The notes: generated by a model from the sequence alone, not told the origin. A DNA stretch of 64,000 nucleotides from Streptomyces composti (GCF_012034205.1 NZ_JAATEM010000027.1:1-64000); one strand, 5' to 3'. Shown: positions 8,503 to 15,509, counted from the stretch's first letter. Translations and numbers: made by a program.

Positions 8503-8518
8503 ACTCGTCTATACGAGT
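8503..8518. promoter_or_regulatory. GntR-repressor operator copy 3, perfect palindrome
   Basis: ACTCGTCTATACGAGT is a perfect ACTCGT/ACGAGT inverted repeat with a 4-base centre. It lies between the repressor gene's 3' end and the transfer operon. A further half site, GTACGAGT, follows at 8533-8540. Confidence 0.65.
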
Positions 8519-8568
8519 ATGCGTGTCGGTGTGTACGAGTCCGGAGAAGTGGCCTCGCGCACCGCCGA

Positions 8569-9354
8569 TCAGGTCGCCGGAAGCTGGTAGGAGAGGACGT
8601 AGGCGTCGGCCGCCATCACCGTGTCGCAGACCTCCACGGCCCGTCCCGAAGTGTCGAAGGCGGTACGGATCAGGTGGATCACCGGCACGCCGGAGGCCAG
8701 TTGGAGCGTCTTCACCTCGGACGGCGAGGGCATCCGGGCCCGGATCTCCTCCTCGAAGTGGTCGAGCTGGTGGCCCAGTTCCTCGAGACGGGCGTAGATG
8801 CCGCCGGGGCCGGGGTTGGGCTCGGCGATCTGCGTACCGCGGGCGATGTCGAGCGGGAGGTAGGACGTGGCGAACTCGACCGGTCGGCCGTCGAGCAGGT
8901 ACCGGCGACGCCGGGCGAGCACGCGCCGCACGGAACCGAGCCGGGTGGAGATGTCCTGGCCGGCCTTCTCCTCCTTCACCTCCAGGCTGTCCACGGTGGG
9001 GTGACTGCCGGCGGCGTCGGCCTCCACGATGAACGCGGACTTGCCCTGTTCGCGGTGGCGCCGGGCGAACCGGTCGGAGGCGAGGCGGCGCACCGGAGGC
9101 CGGGGCCGGACGAAGACGCCCCGGCCGTGCTCGGCGTGCACCAGGCCCTCGCCCTGGAGGATCGAGAAGGAGTTCCGGACCGTCATCCGGGAAACCCCGT
9201 AGTGCTCGACCAGCTCAGCCTCGGAGGGCAGCTTCTCCCCTTCCTTGAATCGCCCACGGTCGATGGCCTCGCGCAACTGGTCGGCAATCTGCCGGAAGAC
9301 CGCACGATCACTGGTCGGGTCAAGGCCGCCGAGAATGCTCGGTAGAGACGCCAT
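8569..9354 (-). CDS. GntR/HutC-family transcriptional repressor (KorSA-like)
   Basis: This 261-residue protein has an N-terminal winged helix (residues ~20-85; PSEAELVEHYGVSRMTVRNSFSIL is the recognition region) and a C-terminal UTRA effector domain of the HutC subgroup. It is likely the master repressor of the element, as KorSA is in pSAM2. Palindromic sites of one family lie at 5509, 8429, 8503, 9369 and 9920, at both edges of its own gene and ahead of the transfer, spread and ATP-binding genes. It is divergent from the Nudix gene. Confidence 0.85.
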   Translation of the reverse strand: MASLPSILGGLDPTSDRAVFRQIADQLREAIDRGRFKEGEKLPSEAELVEHYGVSRMTVRNSFSILQGEGLVHAEHGRGVFVRPRPPVRRLASDRFARRHREQGKSAFIVEADAAGSHPTVDSLEVKEEKAGQDISTRLGSVRRVLARRRRYLLDGRPVEFATSYLPLDIARGTQIAEPNPGPGGIYARLEELGHQLDHFEEEIRARMPSPSEVKTLQLASGVPVIHLIRTAFDTSGRAVEVCDTVMAADAYVLSYQLPAT

Positions 9355-9368
9355 GCGTACTCCTTTAG

Positions 9369-9382
9369 GTATCTAGACGAGT
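9369..9382. promoter_or_regulatory. GntR-repressor operator copy 4
   Basis: GTATCTAGACGAGT is the reverse complement of ACTCGTCTAGATAC. It sits 14 bases upstream of the repressor start and in the promoter region of the divergent Nudix gene, so it could serve autoregulation and Nudix control together. Confidence 0.62.
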
Positions 9383-9437
9383 GGGCGAGTTTTGTTGCTA
9401 CGGTGGAGAGCCTAGTCAGCCGAGAGGGCCGAGGAAC

Positions 9438-9869
9438 GTGAGCACAGAACGCCCGCACTCCGTGAGCGTCGCCGGGGTCATCGTCGATGACCAAGGCCGG
9501 GCCCTCCTGATCAAGCGCCGCGACAACGGCCACTGGGAACCCCCGGGCGGAGTCCTCGAACGCGAGGAGACCATCCCCGAGGCCCTTCAGCGCGAAGTCC
9601 TCGAAGAGACCGGCATCAAGATCGAGCTTCCCGCGACCCTGACCGGTGTCTACAAGAACATGACGGGCCTGATCGTCTCCCTCGTCTTCCGCTGCCAGGC
9701 GGCCGACGGCACTCCCACCACGGGAGACGAGACCCGCGCCCTGCACTGGGCCACCCGCGAAGAAGTCATCGAACTCACCGACGAGGCGTACGCGATCCGC
9801 GTGCTTGACGCACTCGACGCGGCGTCCCCGCCGGCCGTCCGCGCCCACGACGGCGTGAAACTCGTCTAG
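9438..9869 (+). CDS. Nudix hydrolase, pSAM2 immunity factor (Pif)-like
   Basis: This 143-residue Nudix protein has the complete Nudix box starting at GGVLEREETIPEALQREV and ending EETG, so it should hydrolyse a nucleoside diphosphate-X substrate. In pSAM2 a Nudix protein next to korSA (Pif) blocks redundant transfer between cells that already hold the element; the position here, divergent from the GntR gene, is the same. The start at GTG 9438 is chosen from the conserved beginning and the GAGG upstream. The substrate is not inferable. Confidence 0.82.
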   Translation: MSTERPHSVSVAGVIVDDQGRALLIKRRDNGHWEPPGGVLEREETIPEALQREVLEETGIKIELPATLTGVYKNMTGLIVSLVFRCQAADGTPTTGDETRALHWATREEVIELTDEAYAIRVLDALDAASPPAVRAHDGVKLV

Positions 9870-9915
9870 CCCGAACCCGCTGCACATGGCGGCCTACCAG
9901 CATGAAGGAACTTGT

Positions 9916-10350
9916 ATGCACGAGTATACGAGTAGCGCCCGGGTCTGGGGGCTCAGTTGCCCAGGTTTCCCGGAAGAGGTCAGCAGGGCCCGCCGCTGGA
10001 CCCGCGACATCCTGCGGGGATCGCCGTTGGCCGAGGACGCCGAGCTGATCGTCAGCGAGCTGAGCGCGAACGCGATCCTCCACACGGCCAGCGGCCATCA
10101 GGCGGGCAGCTTTCACTTGGCCTTGGCGGTCTCCGCGCAAGTGATCGCGCTCTCGGTCACGGACGACGGAGGCACTGGCACTGCCCCGAAGGTCGAGCAC
10201 CGGGACCAGGACGCCGAACACGGCCGAGGCTTGGATCTGGTCAGCGTTCTCGCGCACCGGGTCATCGTCCACCGCAGCCAGGCCGGCCACACCGTCACCG
10301 CGGAACTGTTCGCCGCACCGCGAGGATCGGCAGGAGGACACCCGTGCTGA
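9916..10350 (+). CDS. HATPase_c ATP-binding regulator (RsbW/anti-sigma kinase-like)
   Basis: This 144-residue protein has the GHKL fold. The N box is ELIVSELSANAILHT, the G1 region SVTDDGGTG and the G2 region EHGRGLDLV. Proteins of this form are common in Streptomyces and act as anti-sigma serine kinases or orphan ATPases. ATG at 9916 has AAGGAA six bases upstream; a start at 9886 is less likely. Operator copy 5 (9920-9933) overlaps codons 2-6, so repressor binding would block elongation or initiation directly. The next gene overlaps its stop. Confidence 0.78.
   Translation: MHEYTSSARVWGLSCPGFPEEVSRARRWTRDILRGSPLAEDAELIVSELSANAILHTASGHQAGSFHLALAVSAQVIALSVTDDGGTGTAPKVEHRDQDAEHGRGLDLVSVLAHRVIVHRSQAGHTVTAELFAAPRGSAGGHPC
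9920..9933. promoter_or_regulatory. GntR-repressor operator copy 5, inside a coding start
   Basis: ACGAGTATACGAGT (reverse complement ACTCGTATACTCGT) covers codons 2-6 of the ATP-binding protein gene. It matches the operator family except for one central base. Confidence 0.5.
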
Positions 10351-10691
10351 CGTACACGCATCCCGAGGCCCTGGACGTGGGCAGCCAGCCTCTCCCCTAC
10401 CAGTGCCGGGCCGCCGCCTACCCCCTGGATCAGGTGCGCTCGATCCCGCTGGGATCACACGACGCAGCGAGCCCGCGCCTGGCCCTGCGCTGGTTACAAG
10501 AGCGCGCCCGCCACATCACCGACCAGCTCGATGCCGCGTACGCACGGCCGGGACTGCACTGGCTGACGGACGAGGCGGAGCACGAACGCGCCCTCGCCTA
10601 CATGGCCACAGGCACGGGATACCAGCTCACCCTCTACGACGAGGGCACTCGCTACGTGCTCGCGGTCTACCCACCGGGGGCGGCCTCATGA
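10344..10691 (+). CDS. Hypothetical protein of the element
   Basis: This 115-residue soluble protein resembles nothing I can name. It begins at GTG 10344, set by AGGAGG at 10332-10337 and overlapping the end of the ATP-binding gene. It contains a predicted helical middle (RLALRWLQERARHITDQLDAAY) and ends in a beta-rich part (GTGYQLTLYDEGTRYVLAVY). It is translationally coupled at both ends, so the three plus-strand genes 9916-11242 probably form one transcript. Confidence 0.6.
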   Translation: MLTYTHPEALDVGSQPLPYQCRAAAYPLDQVRSIPLGSHDAASPRLALRWLQERARHITDQLDAAYARPGLHWLTDEAEHERALAYMATGTGYQLTLYDEGTRYVLAVYPPGAAS

Positions 10692-11242
10692 GCGCACCCA
10701 TCCGCGGCTACTGGTGCGAGTGCTGGACCGAGGACCTGACCTCTGCGGAAGGGCCAACGCTCCTGGCATCCTTCGACACCCGCTCGGCACCGCAGGCGGA
10801 CCGCTGGATCGCTGTTGCCCTGCGCACCATCTCACCAGCGCTCGACTCCGACGCATCAGACGAGGCGTGGGCATGGCTGTACGAGGGGCGAGTCGAGACC
10901 AGGCAAGCTCTCCTGCGCTCGGAACCCTGCACAGTGATGTGGTTACGCATGCCAGCACCCGCATCACATGGACGGTTTCGCCCAACTCTCTTCCTGCCGC
11001 TCGTACACCGAGGAGGAGCCGTCGCCGACTGCGGGTCCGTTGTGGCGTGCGTGGGGAGCTCCCATCCCGTACGCCGTCGACCCAGGCAGAGCCGAGCAGA
11101 CGCGGCCCCTGGCGTCCAGGTCGTTCGTACAGTGGCGCGCTCCACCTGGACGCCAGGAACCACGCCCGCTCCACGGTGTGTGGGTCGACGGCGTACGGGA
11201 TGGGAGCTGGGGAGGTTGATGGGTGGAGGTCTTCGGCAGTGA
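10688..11242 (+). CDS. Hypothetical protein with palindrome-encoded C-terminus
   Basis: This 184-residue reading frame starts at ATG 10688 in a 4-base overlap with the gene before. The first ~100 residues (GYWCECWTEDLTSAEGPTLL and so on) look like a real small protein. From about residue 124 the frame runs through a 152-bp imperfect palindrome (11057-11208), and the peptide there is low-complexity and basic. The original protein may have ended near 11000 and the rest may be read-through of a structural DNA site. No function is recognised. Confidence 0.45.
   Translation: MSAPIRGYWCECWTEDLTSAEGPTLLASFDTRSAPQADRWIAVALRTISPALDSDASDEAWAWLYEGRVETRQALLRSEPCTVMWLRMPAPASHGRFRPTLFLPLVHRGGAVADCGSVVACVGSSHPVRRRPRQSRADAAPGVQVVRTVARSTWTPGTTPAPRCVGRRRTGWELGRLMGGGLRQ
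11057..11208. repeat. 152-bp imperfect palindrome with 28-bp perfect arms
   Basis: Bases 11057-11084 are the exact reverse complement of 11181-11208, and inner blocks 11108-11120 and 11145-11157 (CCTGGCGTCCAGG and its complement) pair about the same centre, 11132.5. The parts between match only partly. Each inner block is itself a small palindrome. Such a structure can form one long hairpin in single-stranded DNA. In a rolling-circle element it could be a single-strand (lagging-strand) origin or a transfer site, but this is inference. Confidence 0.8.
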
Positions 11243-11972
11243 CAGAATCGAACTGACATGCGATGATGGCCTAGGTTTCAAAAATGGCGCCTCGGATGAG
11301 GTATGGTTTTTGAAATCAAGGTTGTCTGGAGGGGCTGTGCAGAACCTGGATCCTGAGTGGTGCGAAGAGCGGCTGACGCAGCTCGACTTCTCGGTTGATC
11401 TCTTCTACGGCGCGCTTGACCTGGCCGCCGCAGATGTCCGTACTTGCACTGATTTTGATGCGCCGGCCATGCGTGGCTTCATGTTCTGGAGCCGCACCAA
11501 CCGGTACATCGCTGAAGGTCTCGACCCGGAAGGCTGGCAGCGCACCTCCAGGGATAGCATCCTCCGGATGATCCACCCCAGCATGAGTCACGCTGTGACG
11601 GCTATCAGCGCCAAGGGGGGCGTGGGGGACCTCAACGCCAAGGTTCGGTCTAAGAACCCGAAGGGTGCAGCAATGGCCCGCATGGTTGAGAAGAACGGGC
11701 AGTTCGCTCTTCTCAGCCACGACGAGGTTCTCTACGGTCGCGAACTCGACCAGATCCCGACCTGGTGCCTGCTGTACGAGTGGGACAAGGGAGTGATCTC
11801 TGCCGAGCTGTCCCTGCCGATCAAGATGAACGGGAAGTTCGTCGATGAGTGGCAGGAGCGCATCCCGCTGCGGTTGCCCGATCTGGGTGACCCCGGCGCG
11901 GACATCGCGCTTCTGGACGACCCGGGCGATGGCAGCGGCCCGGAAGTTGTCGTGGAGCTGCTGGGGGGCTAA
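11223..11972 (+). CDS. Unknown protein partnered with HTH-ImmA/IrrE gene
   Basis: This 249-residue soluble protein matches no family I recognise. GTG at 11223 has GGAGG seven bases upstream; GTG at 11337 with GGAGGGG close by would give a 211-residue form that begins near AVQNLDPEW. The body is mixed alpha/beta with conserved-looking pieces RGFMFWSRTNRYIAEGL and ARMVEKNGQFALLSHDEVLYGREL. It is followed 37 bases later by an HTH-metallopeptidase gene on the same strand, an arrangement typical of regulated stress or toxin-antitoxin pairs. By that analogy it could be the effector, but nothing in the sequence proves it. Confidence 0.6.
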   Translation: MEVFGSDRIELTCDDGLGFKNGASDEVWFLKSRLSGGAVQNLDPEWCEERLTQLDFSVDLFYGALDLAAADVRTCTDFDAPAMRGFMFWSRTNRYIAEGLDPEGWQRTSRDSILRMIHPSMSHAVTAISAKGGVGDLNAKVRSKNPKGAAMARMVEKNGQFALLSHDEVLYGRELDQIPTWCLLYEWDKGVISAELSLPIKMNGKFVDEWQERIPLRLPDLGDPGADIALLDDPGDGSGPEVVVELLGG

Positions 11973-12009
11973 ACGGTATGTAGGAGTGCGGACGTGGGAG
12001 CTGAGGAAA

Positions 12010-13104
12010 GTGTTCACCCCAGAACGACTGGTCGTTGCCCGCAAACGACGGCGAATGACTCTAGCAGAGTTGGCTCAACGGTCTGGAGTATCGGCGCAGA
12101 GCATCACTGCGTTTGAGAATCACCGTAAGGTGCCCTCACCGGAGACGATTTCTTCTCTAGCGTCCGCACTCCATTATCCTGTCAGCTTCTTTGGGGCACC
12201 CGCGCCGGCACAGTTGCAGCTGGACGCCGTTAGCTTCCGTGCCCCTTCAAAGATGACTGCCGCAGAACGTGATAGCGCCCTGAGTTCGGGAACAGTAGCC
12301 GTTGCTCTGAATGAGTGGATGGAGGGCTTGTTCAAGCTTCCATCCGTTAACGTGCCAACATACCCGCACTTGACGCCCGAGGCTGCAGCAGAGCAGGTCC
12401 GTGCCGCATGGGGACTCGGAGAAGCACCGGTACCAAACGCCCTACATTTGATTGAATCAAATGGGGTCCGCGTATTCTCGCTGCCATCCGACTGCCTCGA
12501 CATCGACGCCTTTTCTACCATCAAATACGGCACGCCGTACGTTTTCTTGAACACACGGAAGACAGGCGAGCGGGGGCGATTCGATGTCGCCCACGAGCTC
12601 GGCCACCTTGTGTTGCACTGTGAGCACCGCATCCCCCACGGCCGCGACTCGGAGGGCGAAGCGAATGACTTCGCGTCGGCCTTCCTTATGCCCCGTGCAG
12701 GCGTCGTTGCGCAACGGCTACACAATGCGTCTATCGACCGGATACTGAGCGCGAAGCGCAAGTGGGGAGTGTCGGCCATGGCACTCACCTACAGGTTGCG
12801 CAAATTGGGCCTACTTTCTGAATGGCGCTACAACCAAACCGTAAAGGAACTGGCGCGTCGAGGCTATCGCCGTGCAGAACCTGATTCCTCACTGGTTCGC
12901 GAGAGCAGCCAACTATTGGTGAAGGTATTTGGCGCCCTCCGGAAGCCGCTAAATATGACGTTCTCGGAGCTTGCAGAGGAGCTCAATATCTATCCTGACG
13001 AGCTGAACGAGTACGTCTTCGGGTTGGCACCTATCGGAATCCAGAGCGGTGGAGAACCATCAGCACCGGCACGACCGAAGCTGAAACTCGTTAGCGGGGG
13101 GTAG
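12010..13104 (+). CDS. HTH (Xre) and ImmA/IrrE metallopeptidase fusion
   Basis: This 364-residue protein combines an N-terminal Xre-type helix-turn-helix (residues ~2-58; MTLAELAQRSGVSAQSITAFEN) with a zincin domain of the ImmA/IrrE (DUF955) family, whose HEXXH site is seen in FDVAHELGHLVLHCEH near residue 195. Family members cleave or bind a repressor or antitoxin in response to stress or DNA damage. The start at GTG 12010 is placed by the beginning of the HTH; GTG at 11986 is an alternative. Base composition is clearly less GC-rich than the flanking element genes, suggesting separate acquisition. Confidence 0.82.
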   Translation: MFTPERLVVARKRRRMTLAELAQRSGVSAQSITAFENHRKVPSPETISSLASALHYPVSFFGAPAPAQLQLDAVSFRAPSKMTAAERDSALSSGTVAVALNEWMEGLFKLPSVNVPTYPHLTPEAAAEQVRAAWGLGEAPVPNALHLIESNGVRVFSLPSDCLDIDAFSTIKYGTPYVFLNTRKTGERGRFDVAHELGHLVLHCEHRIPHGRDSEGEANDFASAFLMPRAGVVAQRLHNASIDRILSAKRKWGVSAMALTYRLRKLGLLSEWRYNQTVKELARRGYRRAEPDSSLVRESSQLLVKVFGALRKPLNMTFSELAEELNIYPDELNEYVFGLAPIGIQSGGEPSAPARPKLKLVSGG

Positions 13105-13191
13105 CGAATAGGGATGGGCGACACAACCGCAAACCATCCAGTAGCTATCACTGTCTGTTGAATCATGAGCTCGAGGCCGAGGGGGACATAC

Positions 13192-13569
13192 GTGTTCGGT
13201 AGTCAACGGAGCTTGAATAGCTTCAAGGTCGGAGACAAAGTGACAGTCTCACTGCCGAGCGACAGGCCCATATACCACCAGGGCTCACACGGGACCGTTG
13301 TCTCGATAGGCACCAAGCGGGTGCACGTAAGGATGGACGTAGCCGCGTTCGAGGGGCACGACGGGGAGGTTGCGAACTTCCTCCCTGGTGACCTAGAGCC
13401 GGGACACGTCGGGACGCCCCGTAGCTCAGACCGTATGAAAGAAGCCGTCAACGCCATGCAACTTGGCGTCGCATCGGACGTCGTGTCGGTGGCGTTGGAG
13501 GCCGGCGTCATCACGGCTGACCAAGGAGACCAGATCAAGGCCGCGTGGGCTAACCACTTGCGGAGCTGA
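13192..13569 (+). CDS. Small KOW-like hypothetical protein
   Basis: This 125-residue protein starts at GTG 13192, supported by GAGGGGG six bases upstream; ATG at 13165 has no ribosome site. Residues ~13-50 (KVGDKVTVSLPSDRPIY, then HGTVVSIGTKRVHVRMD) have the spacing of a KOW or SH3-like beta barrel. The C-terminal half is helical (LGVASDVVSVALEAGVITADQ). Function is unknown. It lies 87 bp after the HTH-metallopeptidase gene and may be part of the same cargo. Confidence 0.6.
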   Translation: MFGSQRSLNSFKVGDKVTVSLPSDRPIYHQGSHGTVVSIGTKRVHVRMDVAAFEGHDGEVANFLPGDLEPGHVGTPRSSDRMKEAVNAMQLGVASDVVSVALEAGVITADQGDQIKAAWANHLRS

Positions 13570-13640
13570 ACAACGACGGCCGGATGCGCCGTTCATGAGC
13601 CTCTAGCGGGGCTCCTGGAGCTACGAATTAATCAGACTGG

Positions 13641-13660
13641 CCCGTGCCCTACCCGTGCCC
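13641..13660 (+). repeat. Tandem CCCGTGCCC, possible arm-type sites of a second att
   Basis: CCCGTGCCC occurs at 13641-13649 and again at 13652-13660, 11 bases apart, with an inverted CACGGGCA at 13686-13693. The group lies about 100 bp from the half tRNA at 13766-13820, as integrase arm sites do. Confidence 0.4.
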
Positions 13661-13711
13661 GATCGTGCGGTGAACCGCAGGGATTCACGGGCAAGGCCGG
13701 TAGCCCGATGT

Positions 13712-13754
13712 GAGAACGGCCCCTGACCAGATGCCAAGGTCAGGGGCCGTTCTC
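13712..13754. terminator. 17-bp perfect hairpin next to the half tRNA
   Basis: GAGAACGGCCCCTGACC (13712-13728) pairs fully with 13738-13754 across a 9-base loop. It follows the 3' end of the tRNA-Ser fragment on the minus strand, where a tRNA terminator would stand, and probably travelled with it. Confidence 0.65.
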
Positions 13755-13765
13755 TGTTGAGCCAG

Positions 13766-13820
13766 CGGAGGCGGTGGGGTTCGAACCCACGACGACGTTG
13801 CCACCGCAACGGCTTTCAAG
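13766..13820 (-). tRNA. 3' half of tRNA-Ser(UGA), probable attachment-site remnant
   Basis: Read on the minus strand, the segment holds an anticodon loop CTTGAAA (anticodon TGA), a long variable arm typical of serine tRNAs, a T arm with GTGGG TTCGAAC CCCAC, acceptor strand CGCCTCC and discriminator G. The 5' half is missing: no GGAGGCG partner or D arm occurs upstream. Identity that begins at the anticodon loop and ends at the tRNA 3' end is the normal form of a tRNA attachment segment carried by an integrating element. It is not expected to give a working tRNA. Confidence 0.75.
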
Positions 13821-13932
13821 ACTGTTCTGATCGGATGTCCCCGCGGCTAGCCGTCCGCGTACGGGGCGATATGGTGGGAGAAGCGGAGGGGCGCCGCTCG
13901 AGCGACACCCCTCCCTGTTTGACTTCAAGAGG
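13821..13932. other. Non-coding stretch beside the half tRNA
   Basis: No credible gene is seen here. It contains a short palindrome GGCTAGCC within CCCCGCGGCTAGCCGTCCGC near 13839-13858. It is part of the attachment-like region described for 13641-13820. Confidence 0.5.
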
Positions 13933-14076
13933 TCACTTCTTGCCGGAACGCCTCTTCGGAGTCTCTACCACCGTGGTACGCGGGTGAGCTTTCGCATAGC
14001 TCTTGGTCACGTACCGGCCGGTTACGGCGCTCCGGGCCTTACTCCCGGAGCTGCCACCGCTTCCCTTCTTGGCCAT
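13933..14076 (-). CDS. 47-residue basic conserved small protein
   Basis: This short gene starts at ATG 14076 with AGGAGG six bases upstream (a second ATG at 14079 is too close to it). The product is Gly/Ser/Lys-rich at the start, then carries SAVTGRYVTKSYAKAHPRTTVVE and a basic end. I recognise this SAVTGRYVTK block from very small proteins spread over many bacteria and often mislabelled as multidrug transporters; their function is unknown. The strong ribosome site and clean frame argue that it is expressed. Confidence 0.7.
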   Translation of the reverse strand: MAKKGSGGSSGSKARSAVTGRYVTKSYAKAHPRTTVVETPKRRSGKK

Positions 14077-14470
14077 CATTCACCTCCTTCACATCAGGCC
14101 CATGACGGTCAACTCCGATTGTATGAGGGCCCACTGACAACAGCGGGTCGGAAACGGGCAGCACAGACAGCTAAGTTGACTCGTAGGGTCCAGGCGACCA
14201 AGCCGAGCAACAGGAGATCACCCGCCCCGGCGTGCCAGAACCGTGCCAGGTCAGGCGGGAAACCACGGGGAATAGCCGTGACCCGGCCGCCAGTCAGCCA
14301 AGATCGGTGGCCGCTTCGCCGCAGGTCAGCCCAGTAATCGGCCGTAAAAGACCCAAGCTTCCCAAGCTGAGAGCGCGGTTCGCAGAGATGAGTACAGCGC
14401 AGAGGCCCAATTGAGCTGCCCGGCCGTTGGCTTCTCGCTACCCTCGCGTCACGAGGGATAGGGGGAAGGC
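14077..14470. other. 394-bp intergenic region of the cargo
   Basis: I see no supported gene here. The stretch separates the 47-residue protein gene (minus strand) from the zinc-ribbon protein gene (plus strand), so it should hold both promoters. Short repeats CCAAGCTTCCCAAGCT near 14352 and GTGCCAG near 14243 are present, but no clear operator. Confidence 0.45.
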
Positions 14471-15451
14471 GTGCGAGCGACGGACCAGGAGAAGGCTCAC
14501 ATCAGGGCCTACGTCGAGGACCAAGCCCAGGAGAAGGTCGTGCATCTGGAGAAGGCCGCCTCTGAACTGGTGGGCCCAGTACGGCACGACATCTGGGACG
14601 TGCACTGCGAAGACAGTCGATGGTGGGTCGTAACCAACAGCACGAACCTGTACGACCAACGCGACTTCAAGAGCCGAGACGTTGTCCTGACCTTCCACGT
14701 TGGACTCATGCTTCGGATGTCGTACCTCCAGGAGCGACAGGTGCCACTCGCACCCGACGAAGCCGAGCTTCTGCCAGGCTCTTGGCGTCGGTGGGAGCAG
14801 GCGTTCGAGGCTTATGACAGTGGAGATGAGGCCGAGAACTTCCAAGCCGTGGGTGTGCGTCTTCGCGAGTGTCTGGTCTCCTTCGTTGGAGAGACGCGTT
14901 CGGATCAGCTGGTACCGGCCGGCAAGGACCGGCCGAAGGATGCCGACTTCCGGGCGTGGTCTGAGCTGTTGGCGAACTACCTGGCAGCTGGGGCTTCCGC
15001 TACAAAGCTCCGCTCGTATCTCAAGAAGAGCGCTGCAGAGACCTGGGAGTACGTCAACTGGTTGACCCACGCGAAGCGGGCAGTTCGGACGGACGCTGAG
15101 ATCGGTCTGAAAGCCGTTGAGCACCTGTTGGGTGTATTCACGGCGGCTCGGGTGCGACTCGCCAACTCCGTCAAGCGCTGTGACGAGTGCGAGTCCTACA
15201 GCGTAGTGGCAGGGACTTGCAGACATTGCGGGTGGACGGACGAGAGCTACGAGCCGCCCGAGTTCGAACCGATGTCAGAGGACGAGCGGGAGAGGCGCCT
15301 GGCGACCCCATGCACGCCAAGCTCTGACATCTCGACGTTCATGAGTCCTGACGATCTTCTGCGGGCGGAGGCGACCAATGGCCGGGCCGTCTCTGGGCCG
15401 TCCGAGGTGACTCAAGACCACTCATCAACGGCCAGCGATGACAGTAGCTGA
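14471..15451 (+). CDS. Unknown protein with zinc ribbon, last gene of the element
   Basis: This 326-residue cytosolic protein is largely helical in its first 230 residues. A CxxC...CxxC zinc ribbon (CDECESYSVVAGTCRHCG, residues ~237-254) and an acidic, disordered tail follow. GTG at 14471 follows GGGGGAAGG. The helical part with RWWVVTNSTNLYDQRDFKSRDVVLTFHVGL is not in a family I can name; a HEPN-like or defence role is possible from its place in the cargo but is a guess. Its 3' end contains the right integrase-type repeat (15384-15402), so it abuts the element border. Confidence 0.65.
   Translation: MRATDQEKAHIRAYVEDQAQEKVVHLEKAASELVGPVRHDIWDVHCEDSRWWVVTNSTNLYDQRDFKSRDVVLTFHVGLMLRMSYLQERQVPLAPDEAELLPGSWRRWEQAFEAYDSGDEAENFQAVGVRLRECLVSFVGETRSDQLVPAGKDRPKDADFRAWSELLANYLAAGASATKLRSYLKKSAAETWEYVNWLTHAKRAVRTDAEIGLKAVEHLLGVFTAARVRLANSVKRCDECESYSVVAGTCRHCGWTDESYEPPEFEPMSEDERERRLATPCTPSSDISTFMSPDDLLRAEATNGRAVSGPSEVTQDHSSTASDDSS
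15384..15402 (+). repeat. putative integrase arm-binding repeats, right
   Basis: GGGCCGTCTCTGGGCCGTC is identical to 2300-2318, in the same orientation, about 108 bp before attR. In the excised circle the two copies would flank the core. Confidence 0.55.
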
Positions 15452-15509
15452 GCAAGCCCGTGGTCTCCTGACCAGCAAAAACCCAGCTCACCAAGATCCC
15501 CGGCAAGAC

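Noticed and set aside
11240..11262. A tRNA T-arm-like sequence (CAGAATCGAACTG) read on the minus strand
   Set aside because: The arm pairs only 4 of 5 and no acceptor, anticodon or D arm can be formed around it.
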